Assembly (NCBI GenBank): GCA_030562195.1
Contig: JAUJPP010000005.1
Span: 34,831,106-34,895,105, forward strand
Origin: Nipponacmea schrenckii
Lineage: Eukaryota; Mollusca; Gastropoda; Lottiidae
Direction of reading: 5' to 3'
Length of the DNA: 64,000 nucleotides
Below the pieces are notes generated by a model. It searched no databases. It saw only the letters and a program-made list of their open reading frames with translations, and was not told the origin of the DNA. The position numbers and the translations under genes are program-made. Within the stretch, counting starts at the first letter, position 1; each line of letters starts with the position of its first letter. Positions 62,801 to 64,000 of the stretch are shown one piece after another.

Positions 62801-64000
62801 AAACAGATGGGTATGTTGTTGATTTGACGCCACCTACTTTGGTTTATTTAAACGATGGAAATCAACAGAGACAGGACGTTGATTACCAGGTAAAAATCAA
62901 ACAGCATTTATATTTAGACGTAACTAGTCCGATTCTGAGTAGATTGTTCGCCGATTGGTGATAGTTTTGGTTTTGAATTTTGTTAAGCTGTATATTCTCA
63001 GTATTATCTATGTTTTAAATATCTTGATTTGAAATTATATATCCTTTCAGTCGTCAAGTACTACCCTCTCGGCTAATTATAAATTTATTGATGAAGAATC
63101 AGGGATAGATCATTATAAATACCAGATTTATCAGTTATATCAGGGTTCCAAACATCAGATATATCCAGGTAAATAATAGCCATGAAAACATTCTATTTTT
63201 TCTATTTATCTTTTATCAACATGAATTCTTTCCTTGTTCAAAGAACTGCTTTGATGCTTTCTCAAGGCTGTATTTTTATTAAAACTATAGGTGTTTCTGT
63301 AGTTAATTAGCCTCAATTTAATTTTCATAGAAAAAGGTGAGTGGACTGAAATACGAAATCCCAAAGAAGATTCTTTAGAAGTGACACATCTTACGTTACA
63401 AAATGGTGCTAAATACAGTGTCAGAGTCAGTGCAATAAATAGAGCTTTATCAGTAGCAACATTTGATACTAATGGATTCTTACTGGACAACACTCCGCCA
63501 AAGGTAAAACTTTAAGAGTTCCAAGATTATACCTATATATTCTTTACATGTATTTAGGAACTTAGTTAAGATTAAACATCTAACTAGTCGTAGTTAGCAA
63601 GTTTCCTAACTGGAAATGATTTCAAAAGCTTATAATATATAGAGCCTTGGAAATCGGTGTCAAATTTGGTCGTCTAGGACAATAAGTGTTAGCTGTTCTC
63701 TAATCGTCAAAATAAAGAAAGATCCAACCCTGAGCAAGTATAAGAATAGTTTAGAATAGGTTGGTTAACTACAGTGTATAGAGATTCTACAAACAAGCTA
63801 TAAAAATGTTATCATTCAATGTCGAAATCCATAAAAGAAAATATCACCTAGATACTTGTTGAAGGCATATTAATTTTGTGTCTAATTAGGGCGTGAAAGA
63901 TTTTTTCAGTATTGAACCTATAATATAATATTTCAGATACGATGGGTACATGTTGGAGTATTTAATGGTGAAACAGAAGAAGTTATTGATGGTGAAGTAT
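119..64000 (+). CDS. Giant mosaic LLTP-type protein gene, 93 exons, both ends outside the window
   Basis: One continuous gene model. Every exon I placed has an AG acceptor and (except the last) a GT donor, and reading phase is conserved across all 92 internal junctions, which is strong evidence that this is a single transcription unit. Coding length in the window is about 14.56 kb (about 4,850 codons). Domain order: vitellogenin-like helical domain, lipid-protein-like body, M23/LECT2-like domain, SAP-like motif, twelve cysteine-rich cassettes, second lipid-protein-like stretch, PAN-like exon, repeated FN3-like domains. No start codon, signal peptide, stop codon or polyA signal belonging to it lies in the window. 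Lysine/arginine clusters of furin type occur in exons 7, 9, 71 and 78. The alternative is two or more adjacent genes, but no in-frame stop, first exon or intergenic gap supports a break. The last exon (63937 on) is cut by the window edge. Confidence 0.85.
842..1908. other. Intron 3 (1.07 kb)
   Basis: AT-rich intron with no recognisable gene. Open frames on both strands around 1599-2021 are chance frames; only their last part (1909-2017) is a real exon. Confidence 0.6.
3270..3430 (-). repeat. Dispersed repeat family R1, copy 1
   Basis: The reverse complement of this stretch resembles about 19430-19560 and 33480-33640. Shared features include CTCCATTTA, a 'ctgtgaatt' block, and 'aagttacat...acacctt' followed by a 'ggtcttatt' block. 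Copies are diverged. No coding capacity is seen and the family is unidentified. Confidence 0.5.
3743..4059. mobile_element. TTAA-flanked MITE, copy 1 of 3
   Basis: The body runs from the AGGGATA-type end near 3749 to TATCCCT at 4055, flanked by TTAA on both sides (3743-3746, 4056-4059). Its interior matches the reverse complement of the copy at 56713-57070 over most of its length: 'gaacataaaattt', 'ttctcaagaat.gtcaata', 'atgcatctttatggataat', 'gagctct...gaccaagttta'. TTAA duplications are the mark of piggyBac-type insertion. There is no transposase, so it is non-autonomous. Confidence 0.7.
4100..4310 (+). repeat. Dispersed repeat family R2, copy 1
   Basis: Matches the reverse complement of about 32990-33190: 'gttagagaatctgatacagtcgtccaaa', 'gtcaatttttagatgcc', 'aaaatttgtcaaccattattggca', 'caaggtcactcaatagagac'-like tail. 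No open frame. Family unidentified. Confidence 0.6.
4490..5170. repeat. Dispersed repeat family R3, copy 1
   Basis: Resembles about 44340-45030. Shared elements include a ccggaagtg block, 'cgtgattttgaaaa' followed by a second ccggaagtg-like block, 'gatcgat' with 'ataattagc' and 'caa/gagtt', and a 'ctcactttcggt...agcaaat' block. Copies are diverged and the edges are uncertain. Confidence 0.45.
5185..5412 (+). mobile_element. tRNA-derived SINE, copy 1 (eroded head)
   Basis: From about 5210 this copy aligns end to end with the reverse complement of 58696-58920. It has a Pol III B-box-like stretch near 5248-5262 (GAAAGTCCGATGACC), then the shared body: 'cacccagctgtaaatgggta', 'cggataatccgggaaagatc', 'gaccagctggtagaaa', and a shared end at 'ggacttgtgaacctaagtt'. 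The A box is no longer clear in this copy. It sits just upstream of the acceptor of exon 7. Confidence 0.7.
5457..6149 (+). CDS. Exons 7-8: LLTP helical domain, continued, with dibasic site
   Basis: Exons 5457-5665 and 6016-6149. The stretch LKVNLLGALGNARLDQSYEY, a variable region, then CQWVKRAGIIALRGYH and DTVRYEAMIQYQSHP is the clearest LLTP signature in the window: a conserved helix pair with 'aLgNa', 'vR.aAi.AL' and 'lR..A' motifs, as in vitellogenin and apolipophorin solenoids. FRKKRS near the start of exon 7 is a furin-type site; vitellogenins are commonly cut at such a site. The phase enters at 1, passes 0 and leaves at 2. Confidence 0.78.
6254..8118 (+). CDS. Exons 9-13: post-solenoid beta and helical region
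   Basis: Exons 6254-6465, 6592-6747, 7080-7225, 7552-7728 and 7960-8118. Exon 9 begins SYNGSSIYFNPWDLDAND and contains RNKRG, a furin-type site, followed by FFDEGFEFLLASP. Exon 11 (APFSGHVEVDVHDEAFARIH) is beta-rich. Exons 12 and 13 are strongly amphipathic helical (DDLVKLWDNMKNNVVGAL, KAVELMKKLGEIDATDLP), typical of lipid-associating helices. I do not recognise a named domain beyond the LLTP context. Intron 13, which follows, holds the transposon nest; exon 14 resumes in phase 0 with no lost frame. Confidence 0.7.
8968..9244 (-). repeat. 3' LTR of the BEL/Pao element
   Basis: 277 bp, direct repeat of 14859-15135 with one mismatch. On the sense (minus) strand it begins TGTGGAATC and ends AGTACACA. 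Sense-strand AATAAAG is present about 60 nt before the LTR end. No clear purine tract touches its inner border; the adjoining sense sequence is C-rich (about 9245-9265). Confidence 0.93.
9304..14718 (-). CDS. BEL/Pao Gag-Pol polyprotein
   Basis: Open frame of about 1,800 codons with no internal stop or frameshift. In residues counted from the codon at 14655: a DUF1759-type gag region (about 90-250); three zinc-knuckle-like motifs (CQFCGGQHNTFQC, CMNCLKDSHLVENC, CSICKESHHTAIH; about 336-398); a DUF1758-like protease segment (about 470-490) whose active-site position reads FLEGST, so the usual catalytic Asp is not there; reverse transcriptase with VADIEKAF and YCDN; RNase H with FCDAS near 1071; integrase with an H-H-C-C finger and DDE residues in GIDFTG, LCDNAATF and WGGMYERL; and a DUF5641-type C-terminal domain. 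No env is seen. The frame is open up to a TAA at 14719-14721 without an in-frame ATG near its start, so the start codon is unclear (the first codon at 14655 is TTG). Confidence 0.93.
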   Translation of the reverse strand, partial: EADVTENLYETHKRFVRKRATLRSLFTKEDRRVTAIIGSEEPDLKTLYVVKDKLVSAKHRLQEYDDQIQDLLIQMKDDQSSEYDFEECDMISDNHSLLLARIDDFIQSLEKASKLSSLASTKSAKHSSVKLPKIVLPIFDGDQRKWYSFWDVFESEIHDCKDISDVTKFSYLKGQLSSSVKKRIEGIRASNDNYALLVQTLQDNYGNRTPIKNSHCLALVNILKSQYCAQSLRAFYDAVIGDIRSLETLQLLPGHYGEFYVPILMEKLPADVLTTILETYTDDNPLLMELMDIIHSEVKKLEQINTISQQKVKIVSSKPTTAVKPENLPSGSATAMPATSSTQSSRSSKTKLFKRPARLCQFCGGQHNTFQCTLSVDDRVKAAKSHNRCMNCLKDSHLVENCPSHWKCSICKESHHTAIHGSNILLSTSGKSQRTTPSQTGTTNAALTGTESLADVLSDVSSQQSQTDSHKLPELQSCSGPVLLKTAVAPVQNGPTTLETNFFLEGSTLTYIKSQHARNLKLVPYGKRRIVIDSFGGRSSLYEFPVGSIDVITDDGVVRLEVLFKDQIVQPISCNSWSNCLQKDHLKQLRFANQFDQLYFDVHILIGLDSVWKFIKPEIILGFPLVQASNLGYLVYGPVTNQVFAASGTATQCFVVESSGHDDVEWISIDHTDFELHDKVAESLQIESLGIEPFNEQTGSEFLERFINQIEFRNGTYYAPLPWLDNQPTLQSNLSIALSRLEQVKNRLLKLKLWEPYSKIIQDQLDKNYVEPVPDEVPWKEAGAHYLSHFFVLRPESETTPLRVVYAANAGRTSLNDCLHTGPCLLQPLLELLQRFRWNKYALVADIEKAFLRIKLFEPDRDYVRFLWYTDGDPTKPIKVYRYTSVFFGGKSSPFILNSTIIYHLSKYAEDPDNFKSQVAADLKSKLYCDNVLSGQDDEDTAIQYYHSARQIMSEADMNLRQWSTNLESLQNIIKQDGTGSTLLGMIWNHLENTITFPKKTIIPSSQNRFTKRSALSSASSTFDPLGFLSPVTVRAKNFISDLWKQNYEWDTPLPAHLHLEYHDIASNIEAASTIRIQRFVDFDKDEPIQLHTFCDASPNVAAASVLYLCQKDKVWLIASKFKIASSKRQYTVPRWELVAMVIGCRLSQALKDILVKDFKMVEQFFWTDICLSWLSSTKKLDIFVRNRLDEIQRLSDVRKWNHVRSEENPADLPSRGCTSDQFIQSRIWFSGPDWLPYPKKWPEPVVANVDEPTSNGNITCAVASSESGLNGTLSQLLDVSRYSSYEKLLRIVVYVQRFIQNLKQCHLVNRQHHDTTFRDIPVPSTEEVQRADISILEAHQKECFPVELAYLLKNPNSGKTRPQLVRQLCLRLNWCNLIVAPGRLERAQLDTDAKLPILIARKTYLTDLLVKSVHSNQLHAGVSSTVTALRRRFWLPAARSEVSRVLRRCVICRYHVGKPFRLPPSPALPDFRLNRLKQYSTVGIDFTGHLMVKNGAKKVQKCYICLFTCSTTRNVNLEVVTDMSTDQFLQAFRRHTAIYGIPSLILCDNAATFVKADEEITRLFNCLDEPAVQNHLTNNKVIYMKHIPAKSPHWGGMYERLIGVVKMVIKKVLRRALIDLNEMQTLVKEVQSVVNDRPLTYVSTSVEDPEPITPSKLLYGYDITTLPHPGIESEVDEDYQIHDGLNKAMRHRAAVFHHFVNRFKSEYLSTLRERHTYQLKTEARTNLIKIGDVVLVHVKDRPRSLWKLALVKDLIHGTDGFVRAASIQTKHGATNRSIHLLYPLEVSLSEPNEFFTDTSSSIL
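14842..14856 (-). other. Primer-binding site of the BEL/Pao element
   Basis: Two nucleotides inside the 5' LTR the sense strand reads TGGTGCCGTGACCAG, which would pair with the 3' end of a tRNA ending in CCA. I do not assign the tRNA. Confidence 0.75.
14859..15135 (-). repeat. 5' LTR of the BEL/Pao element
   Basis: 277 bp, identical to 8968-9244 except for one base (15077). Followed on the plus strand by the CAGGT target duplication. Confidence 0.93.
15776..17237 (+). CDS. Exons 14-17: amphipathic helical segment
   Basis: Exons 15776-15918, 16379-16449, 16660-16826 and 17071-17237. The peptide is rich in amphipathic helices: LPRAWKMIQEAIQAIFKAF, LGEMFANLKEAVKEVKDT, ELKKEVVGELKQLVEDLLSP. Exon 15 is a short beta-like insert. 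Together with exons 12-13 this looks like a lipid-associating helical bundle of apolipoprotein type, but I see no named family. Phases 0, 2, 1, 0, then 2. Confidence 0.7.
17625..18522 (+). CDS. Exons 18-20: M23/LECT2-like domain
   Basis: Exons 17625-17805, 18061-18222 and 18331-18522. The order CGSGDYPSS, DVDGVDLEI, VAPFSGNI, VNAGQVIGKVA, HHIHFAMRKVG, IDPTRYL follows the M23 (LytM) beta-sheet core, and the leading CGSG...GVD block is like vertebrate LECT2. In M23 enzymes a His and an Asp of HxxxD plus the first His or second His of HxH hold zinc. Here the HxH (H-I-H) and the Asp are present, but the first His position reads Val in VDGVD, so peptidase activity is doubtful, as is also the case for LECT2. 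It lies between lipid-associating helices and the cysteine-rich cassettes. Confidence 0.75.
18821..19854 (+). CDS. Exons 21-22: acidic, low-complexity linker
   Basis: Exons 18821-18968 and 19774-19854. DDVIADGPLVGIGGRKEVD is followed by a Glu/Ser/Asp-rich stretch (EPTLESSSQSNLAADDDQS) and a short Lys-rich exon (KSNKPAVEKKLESTKD). Likely disordered spacer. Phases 0 to 1 to 1. Confidence 0.65.
18969..19773. other. Intron 21 (0.8 kb) with dispersed repeats
   Basis: Holds a CTGTC-rich segment (about 19215-19340: CTGTCTGCC...TCTGTCCGTCCACAA...TTTTGACGAAACTT) that is similar to 46350-46480, followed by R1 copy 2 at about 19430-19560. No gene. Confidence 0.6.
20161..20590 (+). CDS. Exons 23-24: helical exon plus SAP-like motif
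   Basis: Exons 20161-20309 and 20452-20590. Exon 23 has LEFIKKFSIRKLKVGSILDL and reads like the D part of the cassettes that follow. Exon 24 has CFNPYQMNDDQLRIELTERG then GSRKTMMETL, a SAP-like helix-turn-helix (LxxELxxRGL..G....L). In intracellular proteins SAP domains bind DNA; in a secreted protein the role is unknown. The same D-plus-SAP pair recurs in cassette 1, so this is the tail of a cassette whose A-C exons are missing. Confidence 0.72.
20938..23513 (+). CDS. Cassette 1 (A, B, C, D, SAP)
   Basis: Exons A 20938-21159, B 21961-22027, C 22418-22581, D 22869-22996, SAP 23372-23513. A has ECPGLTINLL then CTSDPHCLGIECC and a later EPCEN cysteine. B is 67 nt, longer than the 43 nt of later copies. 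C has GICMEDDEDNCLPF and PVPTCAPDG. D is helical (FQESAKKYAEELLEFSLIEG). The SAP exon has LKRNLAGRGLSTSGTSDQL. Phases at A/B, B/C, C/D are 1, 2, 1, as in every later copy. Family unidentified. Confidence 0.75.
21160..21960. other. Intron 25 (0.8 kb), mostly a decayed DNA transposon
   Basis: Filled from about 21232 to 21846 by the PIF/Harbinger-like fragment listed next. Nothing else is recognised. Confidence 0.5.
21232..21846 (-). mobile_element. PIF/Harbinger-like DNA transposon fragment
   Basis: Left end reads GGTCTACACGATCAAACATC and a matching inverted copy lies near 21775-21794 (GATGTTTGAACGTGTGGAC), with many subterminal TCAAACATC/CAAAC motifs around both. Between them a minus-strand frame (21478-21738) has AAERRRHKEEGSRFWFRNW, which resembles the start of Harbinger nucleases (RRR..R.WVR.W). 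The rest of the transposase is missing. The exact right end is uncertain. Confidence 0.45.
23514..24115. other. Intron 29 (0.6 kb)
   Basis: AT-rich, with no repeat or gene recognised. Confidence 0.6.
24116..25809 (+). CDS. Cassette 2 (A, B, C, D, short D'), divergent
   Basis: Exons A 24116-24373, B 24641-24683, C 24825-24976, D 25290-25408, D' 25764-25809. The most divergent copy. A is longer (258 nt), ends in the usual GYKWG, but lacks the paired CC (it reads CLRLQACID). C keeps only the last cysteine (LPIPVCNEN). D and a 46-nt exon (IFTNEDCSVPAS) replace the fused D of later copies. Phases remain 1, 2, 1, 0, 1, so the frame is intact. Confidence 0.72.
25968..27710 (+). CDS. Cassette 3 (A, B, C, D)
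   Basis: Exons A 25968-26216, B 26633-26687 (55 nt, Pro-rich: GNGNPPPV), C 27071-27240, D 27537-27710. A has CPWKIDV, CGMMDDCFGVNCC, DPCEF and ends DYQWG. C has CIPDDGSSFCFPED and IPLCDA. This is the first cassette with a single fused D exon: DFNLEEYLKGLKLEAGEKL, then LGITSYLLDERC and GWKN. Later copies keep that form. Confidence 0.8.
26802..26951. repeat. Short foldback (about 150 bp) in intron 36
   Basis: Left arm 'aatcaaataaataacaaaat', 'aacaccaaaattatatctc', 'catgtttcag'; right arm is the reverse complement ('ctgaaacatgaaagagatat', 'aatgttggtgttattttatt', 'atttatttgatt'). Arms about 53 nt with few mismatches, central loop about 45 nt. A small MITE-like hairpin. Confidence 0.75.
27917..30006 (+). 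CDS. Cassette 4 (A, B, C, D)
   Basis: Exons A 27917-28141, B 28408-28450 (43 nt), C 29479-29633, D 29830-30006. A: CPKSLKPFPKLP, CHLDDTCTKIDCCF, LNMCDYVLE; it lacks the usual Tyr-x-Trp-Gly ending (reads EEYDLDK). C: IAACFQKDICQAEF, IPQTVCDLN. D: FSVSDWAKEKG, GIAEKMLDPPC, HWKN. The intron before C is lengthened by a foldback element. Confidence 0.8.
28599..29245. mobile_element. Imperfect foldback element in intron 40
   Basis: Outer ends 'aggacccctatagtctaaac' and its inverted copy near 29228-29245 ('ggactaggggcacc'); inner blocks such as 'ggctgtgggagagtcag' / 'ctgactctccccagcc', 'aacttgggat' / 'tcccaagtt', and 'actcaaattgcgtgcac' / 'gcgcgcaatttgagt' pair across a centre near 28912. Arms about 300 nt. 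No open frame of interest. Confidence 0.7.
30094..31182 (+). CDS. Cassette 5 (A, B, C, D)
   Basis: Exons A 30094-30303 (210 nt), B 30572-30614 (43 nt), C 30723-30886 (164 nt), D 31015-31182 (168 nt): the most compact copy and a good type specimen. A: CPRIKRLPEL, CYIPDYCTGIDCC, IDTCNYVIE, DYDWG. B: GTDEVEQLSEFLYMK. C: KMCFQGKDKCEIDL, IPMPVCNM. D: FSLKKWLEERGGDLSNIL, LGITKYLKDTPC, GWNN. All phases as in the consensus (1, 2, 1, 1). Confidence 0.85.
31528..34324 (+). CDS. Cassette 6 (A, B, C, D)
   Basis: Exons A 31528-31737, B 32348-32390, C 33895-34058, D 34163-34324. A: CQLNMTLPTL, CYIPGYCTGIACC, IDTCNYIFS, DYVWG. B: GTQETIDIGGIFKLK. C: SACFTAGKECDLQIP, VPKLLCDWD. D: FKLEEWIEDQGGQL, LGLSAYLLSPMC, GWKKG. 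A/B intron carries the donor-derived minisatellite; B/C intron (1.5 kb) carries repeat copies. Confidence 0.83.
31697..32240. repeat. 41-bp minisatellite copied from an exon-intron border
   Basis: At least seven copies of a unit of about 41 bp, the first of which is the last 20 coding bases of exon 47 plus its splice donor. Units read like 'ttggttgattatgttggggt' then 'aagtattgtttgaatataaa'. GTAAGT recurs at about 31738, 31779, 31820, 31861, 31902, 31944 and 31985; copies after 32030 are decayed. Confidence 0.88.
32391..33894. other. Intron 48 (1.5 kb) with dispersed repeats
   Basis: R2 copy 2 (reverse orientation) at about 32990-33190, and R1 copy 3 at about 33480-33640. Remainder AT-rich, no gene. 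Confidence 0.6.
34673..45636 (+). CDS. Cassette 7 (A, B, C, D), spread by two large introns
   Basis: Exons A 34673-34882, B 35362-35404, C 38102-38265, D 45460-45636. A: CQLDMTLPTL, CQVPDFCTGIDCC, INMCTNVLT, NYKWG. B: GKSESFNLRGVVNIE. C: SICLSSDKPCQPSF, VPKLFCNWG. D: FSLKRFLEDQKQNLGDGL, LNISQYLVRPQC, GWKYG. The B/C intron (2.7 kb) holds a long foldback and the C/D intron (7.2 kb) holds LINE, MITE and repeat DNA, yet phases still join (2, then 1). Confidence 0.82.
35518..38035. mobile_element. Long-inverted-repeat (foldback) element, about 2.5 kb
   Basis: Arms of about 450 nt: 35518-35975 and 37590-38035. Paired blocks include 'attctcgattgtgtt', 'caatgctgcaaagtac', the 'gcattatgcattagacac' series, 'cctcgataatgc/gcattatcgagccttgc', 'gatgacgtattcattt' and 'gtgccgtaacgtcc'. 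A second, inner inverted pair lies near 36828-36890 and 37265-37325 ('ctggacttcagcccgg' / 'ggctgaagtccagg'; 'ggacaaaatacc' / 'ggtattttgtcc'). The centre is GC-rich for this region, with many CCCGGA words. No transposase frame is seen, so it is non-autonomous. Confidence 0.78.
36283..36720. repeat. Tandem repeat, about 165-170 bp unit, inside the foldback
   Basis: Unit 1 at 36283-36446, unit 2 at 36447-36618, a degenerate third starting near 36652. Each begins AGAGCACCTACTTCAGTA-like, continues with 'accactgccgga', a 'gacactgacaatgac' block, and ends with 'catatgcgccat'. Confidence 0.8.
38440..41240. repeat. Family of AGGTCA-bearing repeat units
   Basis: At least four diverged copies, centred near 38610, 39270, 40410 and 40990. 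Each holds a cluster such as AGGTCACAAGGTCACC followed by AAAGGTCAAGGTCACGA, near an 'aaccggaagtagac.tcgga' block and an 'aaaatcg.ctcccaaatat' block. Unit length is several hundred bases and irregular. Origin unknown. Confidence 0.6.
38955..39075 (-). mobile_element. Possible LINE 3' tail, minus strand
   Basis: On the minus strand the text ends 'aaataaagagttta' followed by (ATT)n, a common tail type for CR1/L2-like LINEs, preceded by 'attgccccatgggctgaat'. Too short to classify. Confidence 0.35.
41637..41740 (-). pseudogene. LINE reverse-transcriptase fragment, inverted
   Basis: The minus-strand frame contains NIIHQDQKGFIKGRNIGEN, the typical 'i..dQ.GFi.gR.i..n' motif of LINE reverse transcriptases. 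No flanking RT sequence remains in frame; simple TATATA repeats lie on both sides. It is opposite in orientation to the LINE 3' end that follows. Confidence 0.55.
41885..43870 (+). pseudogene. LINE ORF2 C-terminal remnant, split by a MITE
   Basis: Frame pieces: KILYQLSILPDPPHEYLKAL and FFRFIWDNKQAKIKRELLC (41888-42035), then in shifted frames NIYKVPDLLDNESNFFSYE (from about 42365), LCTLCDTEIDSIEHYLFNC (about 42770-42835) and FLKELISLINQNVE after the MITE (43316 on). These are the connection and zinc-knuckle-like C-terminal parts of an L1-like ORF2. Stops and frameshifts break it. It ends in a polyA-like tail at about 43856-43870. Confidence 0.72.
42846..43319. mobile_element. TTAA-flanked MITE, copy 2 of 3, inside the LINE
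   Basis: Element 42850-43315 with TIRs AGGGATAATAGGCGTTAGAA at both ends (inverted) and TTAA on both sides (42846-42849, 43316-43319). Removing it with one TTAA restores the LINE reading frame across the join. No transposase. Confidence 0.88.
44340..45030. repeat. Dispersed repeat family R3, copy 2
   Basis: Similar to about 4490-5170 (CCGGAAGTG blocks, 'cgtgattttgaaaa', 'tattatgcaatatctca' and 'gatcgattcgataattagc'). No frame; family unknown. Confidence 0.45.
45865..47424 (+). CDS. Cassette 8 (A, B, C, D)
   Basis: Exons A 45865-46077, B 46647-46689, C 46896-47056, D 47251-47424. A: CPIKTLDFGQLP, CRIPDFCTGIDCC, LNACDYALT, NYKWG. B: GTKEQFNINGIIGIE. C: VTFCFDSTTDCQKVP, IPKLLCDWE. D: LSLSTWLEEQGMSVGNEL, LNIAQYLKDPHC, GWKNG. 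Close to the consensus in every part. Confidence 0.85.
46350..46480. repeat. CTGTC-rich dispersed repeat
   Basis: CTGTCTGTCTGTC-type run followed by 'gtccgtccacaa' and 'ttttgacgaaacttgg'; similar text lies at about 19215-19340. Both sit in introns of this gene. Confidence 0.6.
47611..47672. repeat. Short perfect-arm hairpin
   Basis: GTTCCTAAAGCAACGTTT and its reverse complement AAACGTTGCTTTAGGAAC flank about 26 nt that is itself nearly palindromic. Too short for a classed MITE; it directly precedes the minisatellite below. Confidence 0.8.
47680..48320. repeat. Minisatellite, about 27-bp unit
   Basis: About twenty degenerate copies of a unit like CTAGAGTCGGAAACAGCCTCA. An apparent open frame inside it (47783-48058) is only the repeat read through. 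Lies in the intron before cassette 9. Confidence 0.8.
48429..49580 (+). CDS. Cassette 9 (A+B fused, C, D)
   Basis: Exons A+B 48429-48681, C 49077-49240, D 49404-49580. Here NYEWG of A runs straight into GTEESISLHKLLTAK of B in one exon of 253 nt; the A/B intron has been lost. A: CPLIGYLPTL, CYIPDTCTGLQCC, LDPCNFKFR. C: SVCLENDKSCFLSLP, IPKVACDWD. D: FSLGEWLEKHQATGVQRL, LDIASYIKSKPVS, GWKNG; the otherwise constant D cysteine is absent. Confidence 0.85.
49782..51280 (+). CDS. Cassette 10 (A, B, C, D)
   Basis: Exons A 49782-50000, B 50249-50291, C 50623-50783, D 51107-51280. A: CPITKIEKYLPQLP, CHVGSKCTSVDCC, VNMCDYTLT, DYKWG. B: GEANHFYLNGVIRIE. C: SACLSETKCLFEKP, IPQPLCDFK. D: FSLKTFNSKQKLAGLASAD, TGLSDFLEHPAC, NWRNG. 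Confidence 0.84.
51515..52540 (+). CDS. Cassette 11 (A, B, C, shortened D)
   Basis: Exons A 51515-51724, B 51882-51924, C 52077-52237, D 52484-52540. A: CKKFTSPISLP, CHFSEDCSTIDCC, VDICDLQLT, EYEWG. B: GKEGVFHISSRVRLY. C: KVCFEEDSCLLEVP, SYSPCGIT. D is reduced to 57 nt (LDFWSFKPCELQPTPS), keeping one cysteine. Phases unchanged. Confidence 0.82.
52642..53442 (+). CDS. Cassette 12 (A, B+C fused), with furin-type site
   Basis: Exons A 52642-52851 and B+C 53244-53442 (199 nt). A: CPITLPDEISEICQLDDNCL, then GISCC, and DHCQNKLI. The second exon joins a B-like start (NINITESIGEAIDF) to a C-like body (LNLCAFNKCKYWKL, KPNCNQ), so the B/C intron was lost. It ends RRKRRS, a strong furin-type site that would cut the repeat rod from what follows. 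There is no D exon. Confidence 0.8.
53798..56331 (+). CDS. Exons 72-77: second lipid-protein-like region
   Basis: Exons 53798-53906, 54112-54265, 54628-54854, 55194-55359, 55517-55742 and 56115-56331. Begins Lys-rich and helical (YVRKIQQMIKIKASNVD), then helical amphipathic (EQILSILNAVSSVLDT, PEKAVELAEELRDLVSAL), then beta-like and hydrophobic with many Gly and Tyr (MIAYGGLVPYGAVTAYGELS, FILYAGLRLEGDL) and LIVRLKAVVKLKISLLF. The long beta run resembles lipid-cavity sheets of LLTP proteins, but no domain can be named. Exon 77 may look membrane-like; it is charged enough to be a sheet instead. Confidence 0.7.
56332..57274. other. Intron 77 (0.94 kb) with a MITE
   Basis: TTAA MITE copy 3 at 56709-57074. 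Remainder AT-rich. Confidence 0.7.
56709..57074. mobile_element. TTAA-flanked MITE, copy 3 of 3
   Basis: Element 56713-57070 starting AGGGATAATAGGTCTTAGAA and ending AGACACAGTATCCCT, flanked by TTAA (56709-56712, 57071-57074). Inverted relative to copy 1 and matching it over most of its length. No transposase. Confidence 0.88.
57275..58090 (+). CDS. Exons 78-79: beta-rich domain after a furin-type site
   Basis: Exons 57275-57505 and 57787-58090. Exon 78 opens SVRKRREAGLP (RKRR, furin-type) and continues with beta-like sequence (EISVRAGDDKSQVKLFL). Exon 79 has HFTVVGKNSEGTASTVTCS and ends FGRDIHGDEIEHWKPVDL. It reads like an FN3-type half plus a start of the next; no named family. Confidence 0.7.
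58049..58215. repeat. Partial duplication of an exon end and its donor
   Basis: The last about 40 coding bases of exon 79 plus about 35 intron bases recur about 95 bp downstream: 'gttgatcttgcgtttaagaa' versus 'gtggatcttgcgcttaggaa', and 'tcatataatggtaggtgtac' versus 'ccatataatgataggtgtac'. The duplicate donor has become GATAGGT, so only the first copy should splice. Confidence 0.75.
58412..58644 (+). CDS. Exon 80: PAN/apple-like module
   Basis: Single exon, phase 1 to 0. YYQACLKKCLEFPASKCLSV, then FDFGNSGNCELLES: four cysteines spaced as in PAN/apple domains (C..K C......C......NF......C.L). PAN modules bind proteins or sugars in secreted proteins. The module is short, so the edges may lie in exons 79 and 81. 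Confidence 0.65.
58696..58920 (-). mobile_element. tRNA-derived SINE, copy 2
   Basis: On the minus strand the head reads TAGCAAAGTGGTTAGAGCG (Pol III A box, 58897-58914) and AAGTTCGATGACC (B box, 58839-58851), then the body shared with copy 1, ending 'ggacttgtgaacctaagtt'. A box, B box and spacing are tRNA-like; the tail is followed by AT-rich host sequence. Confidence 0.82.
59112..60668 (+). CDS. Exons 81-85: FN3-like domains
   Basis: Exons 59112-59301, 59425-59548, 59791-59885, 60007-60186 and 60488-60668. Beta-rich stretches end with motifs ISPPVHGDG and DNTVPFVHEV; typical pieces are NKLYYFNLDLQNHLG, WDGIHDKETGIHGYTF and YYVTVRALNKVEYGG (the Y.v.v.A.N end of FN3-type folds). I call them FN3-like by pattern only. 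Phases 0, 1, 2, 1, 1, then 2. Confidence 0.68.
60895..60985. mobile_element. Possible pogo/Tigger-type MITE end
   Basis: CAGTAGAACCTGCATTCAGA followed by 'gaccactcaagg' and 'cggtcgctgaatgaaggtgg' looks like the ends of mariner/pogo-type elements, which often start CAGT(A/G)GAACCT. Only one short fragment is seen. Confidence 0.3.
61036..64000 (+). CDS. Exons 86-93: further FN3-like domains, running off the window
   Basis: Exons 61036-61202, 61458-61561, 61756-61999, 62243-62414, 62646-62889, 63051-63168, 63331-63503 and 63937-64000 (partial). The pattern repeats about every 110 residues: DVTPPIQGEVYDG, DLTVPVEGEVVDG, DLTPPTLVYLNDG, DNTPPKIRWVHVG, each after a beta domain with 'fxDxESGIxxY' (FEDSESGLSYF, FDPESGIKSF, FIDEESGIDHY) and a closing 'Y.v.v.A.N' (YYIELWAFNAGH, YSVRVSAINRA). 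These look like one repeated Ig/FN3-type module. The last exon is open at 64000. Confidence 0.72.
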
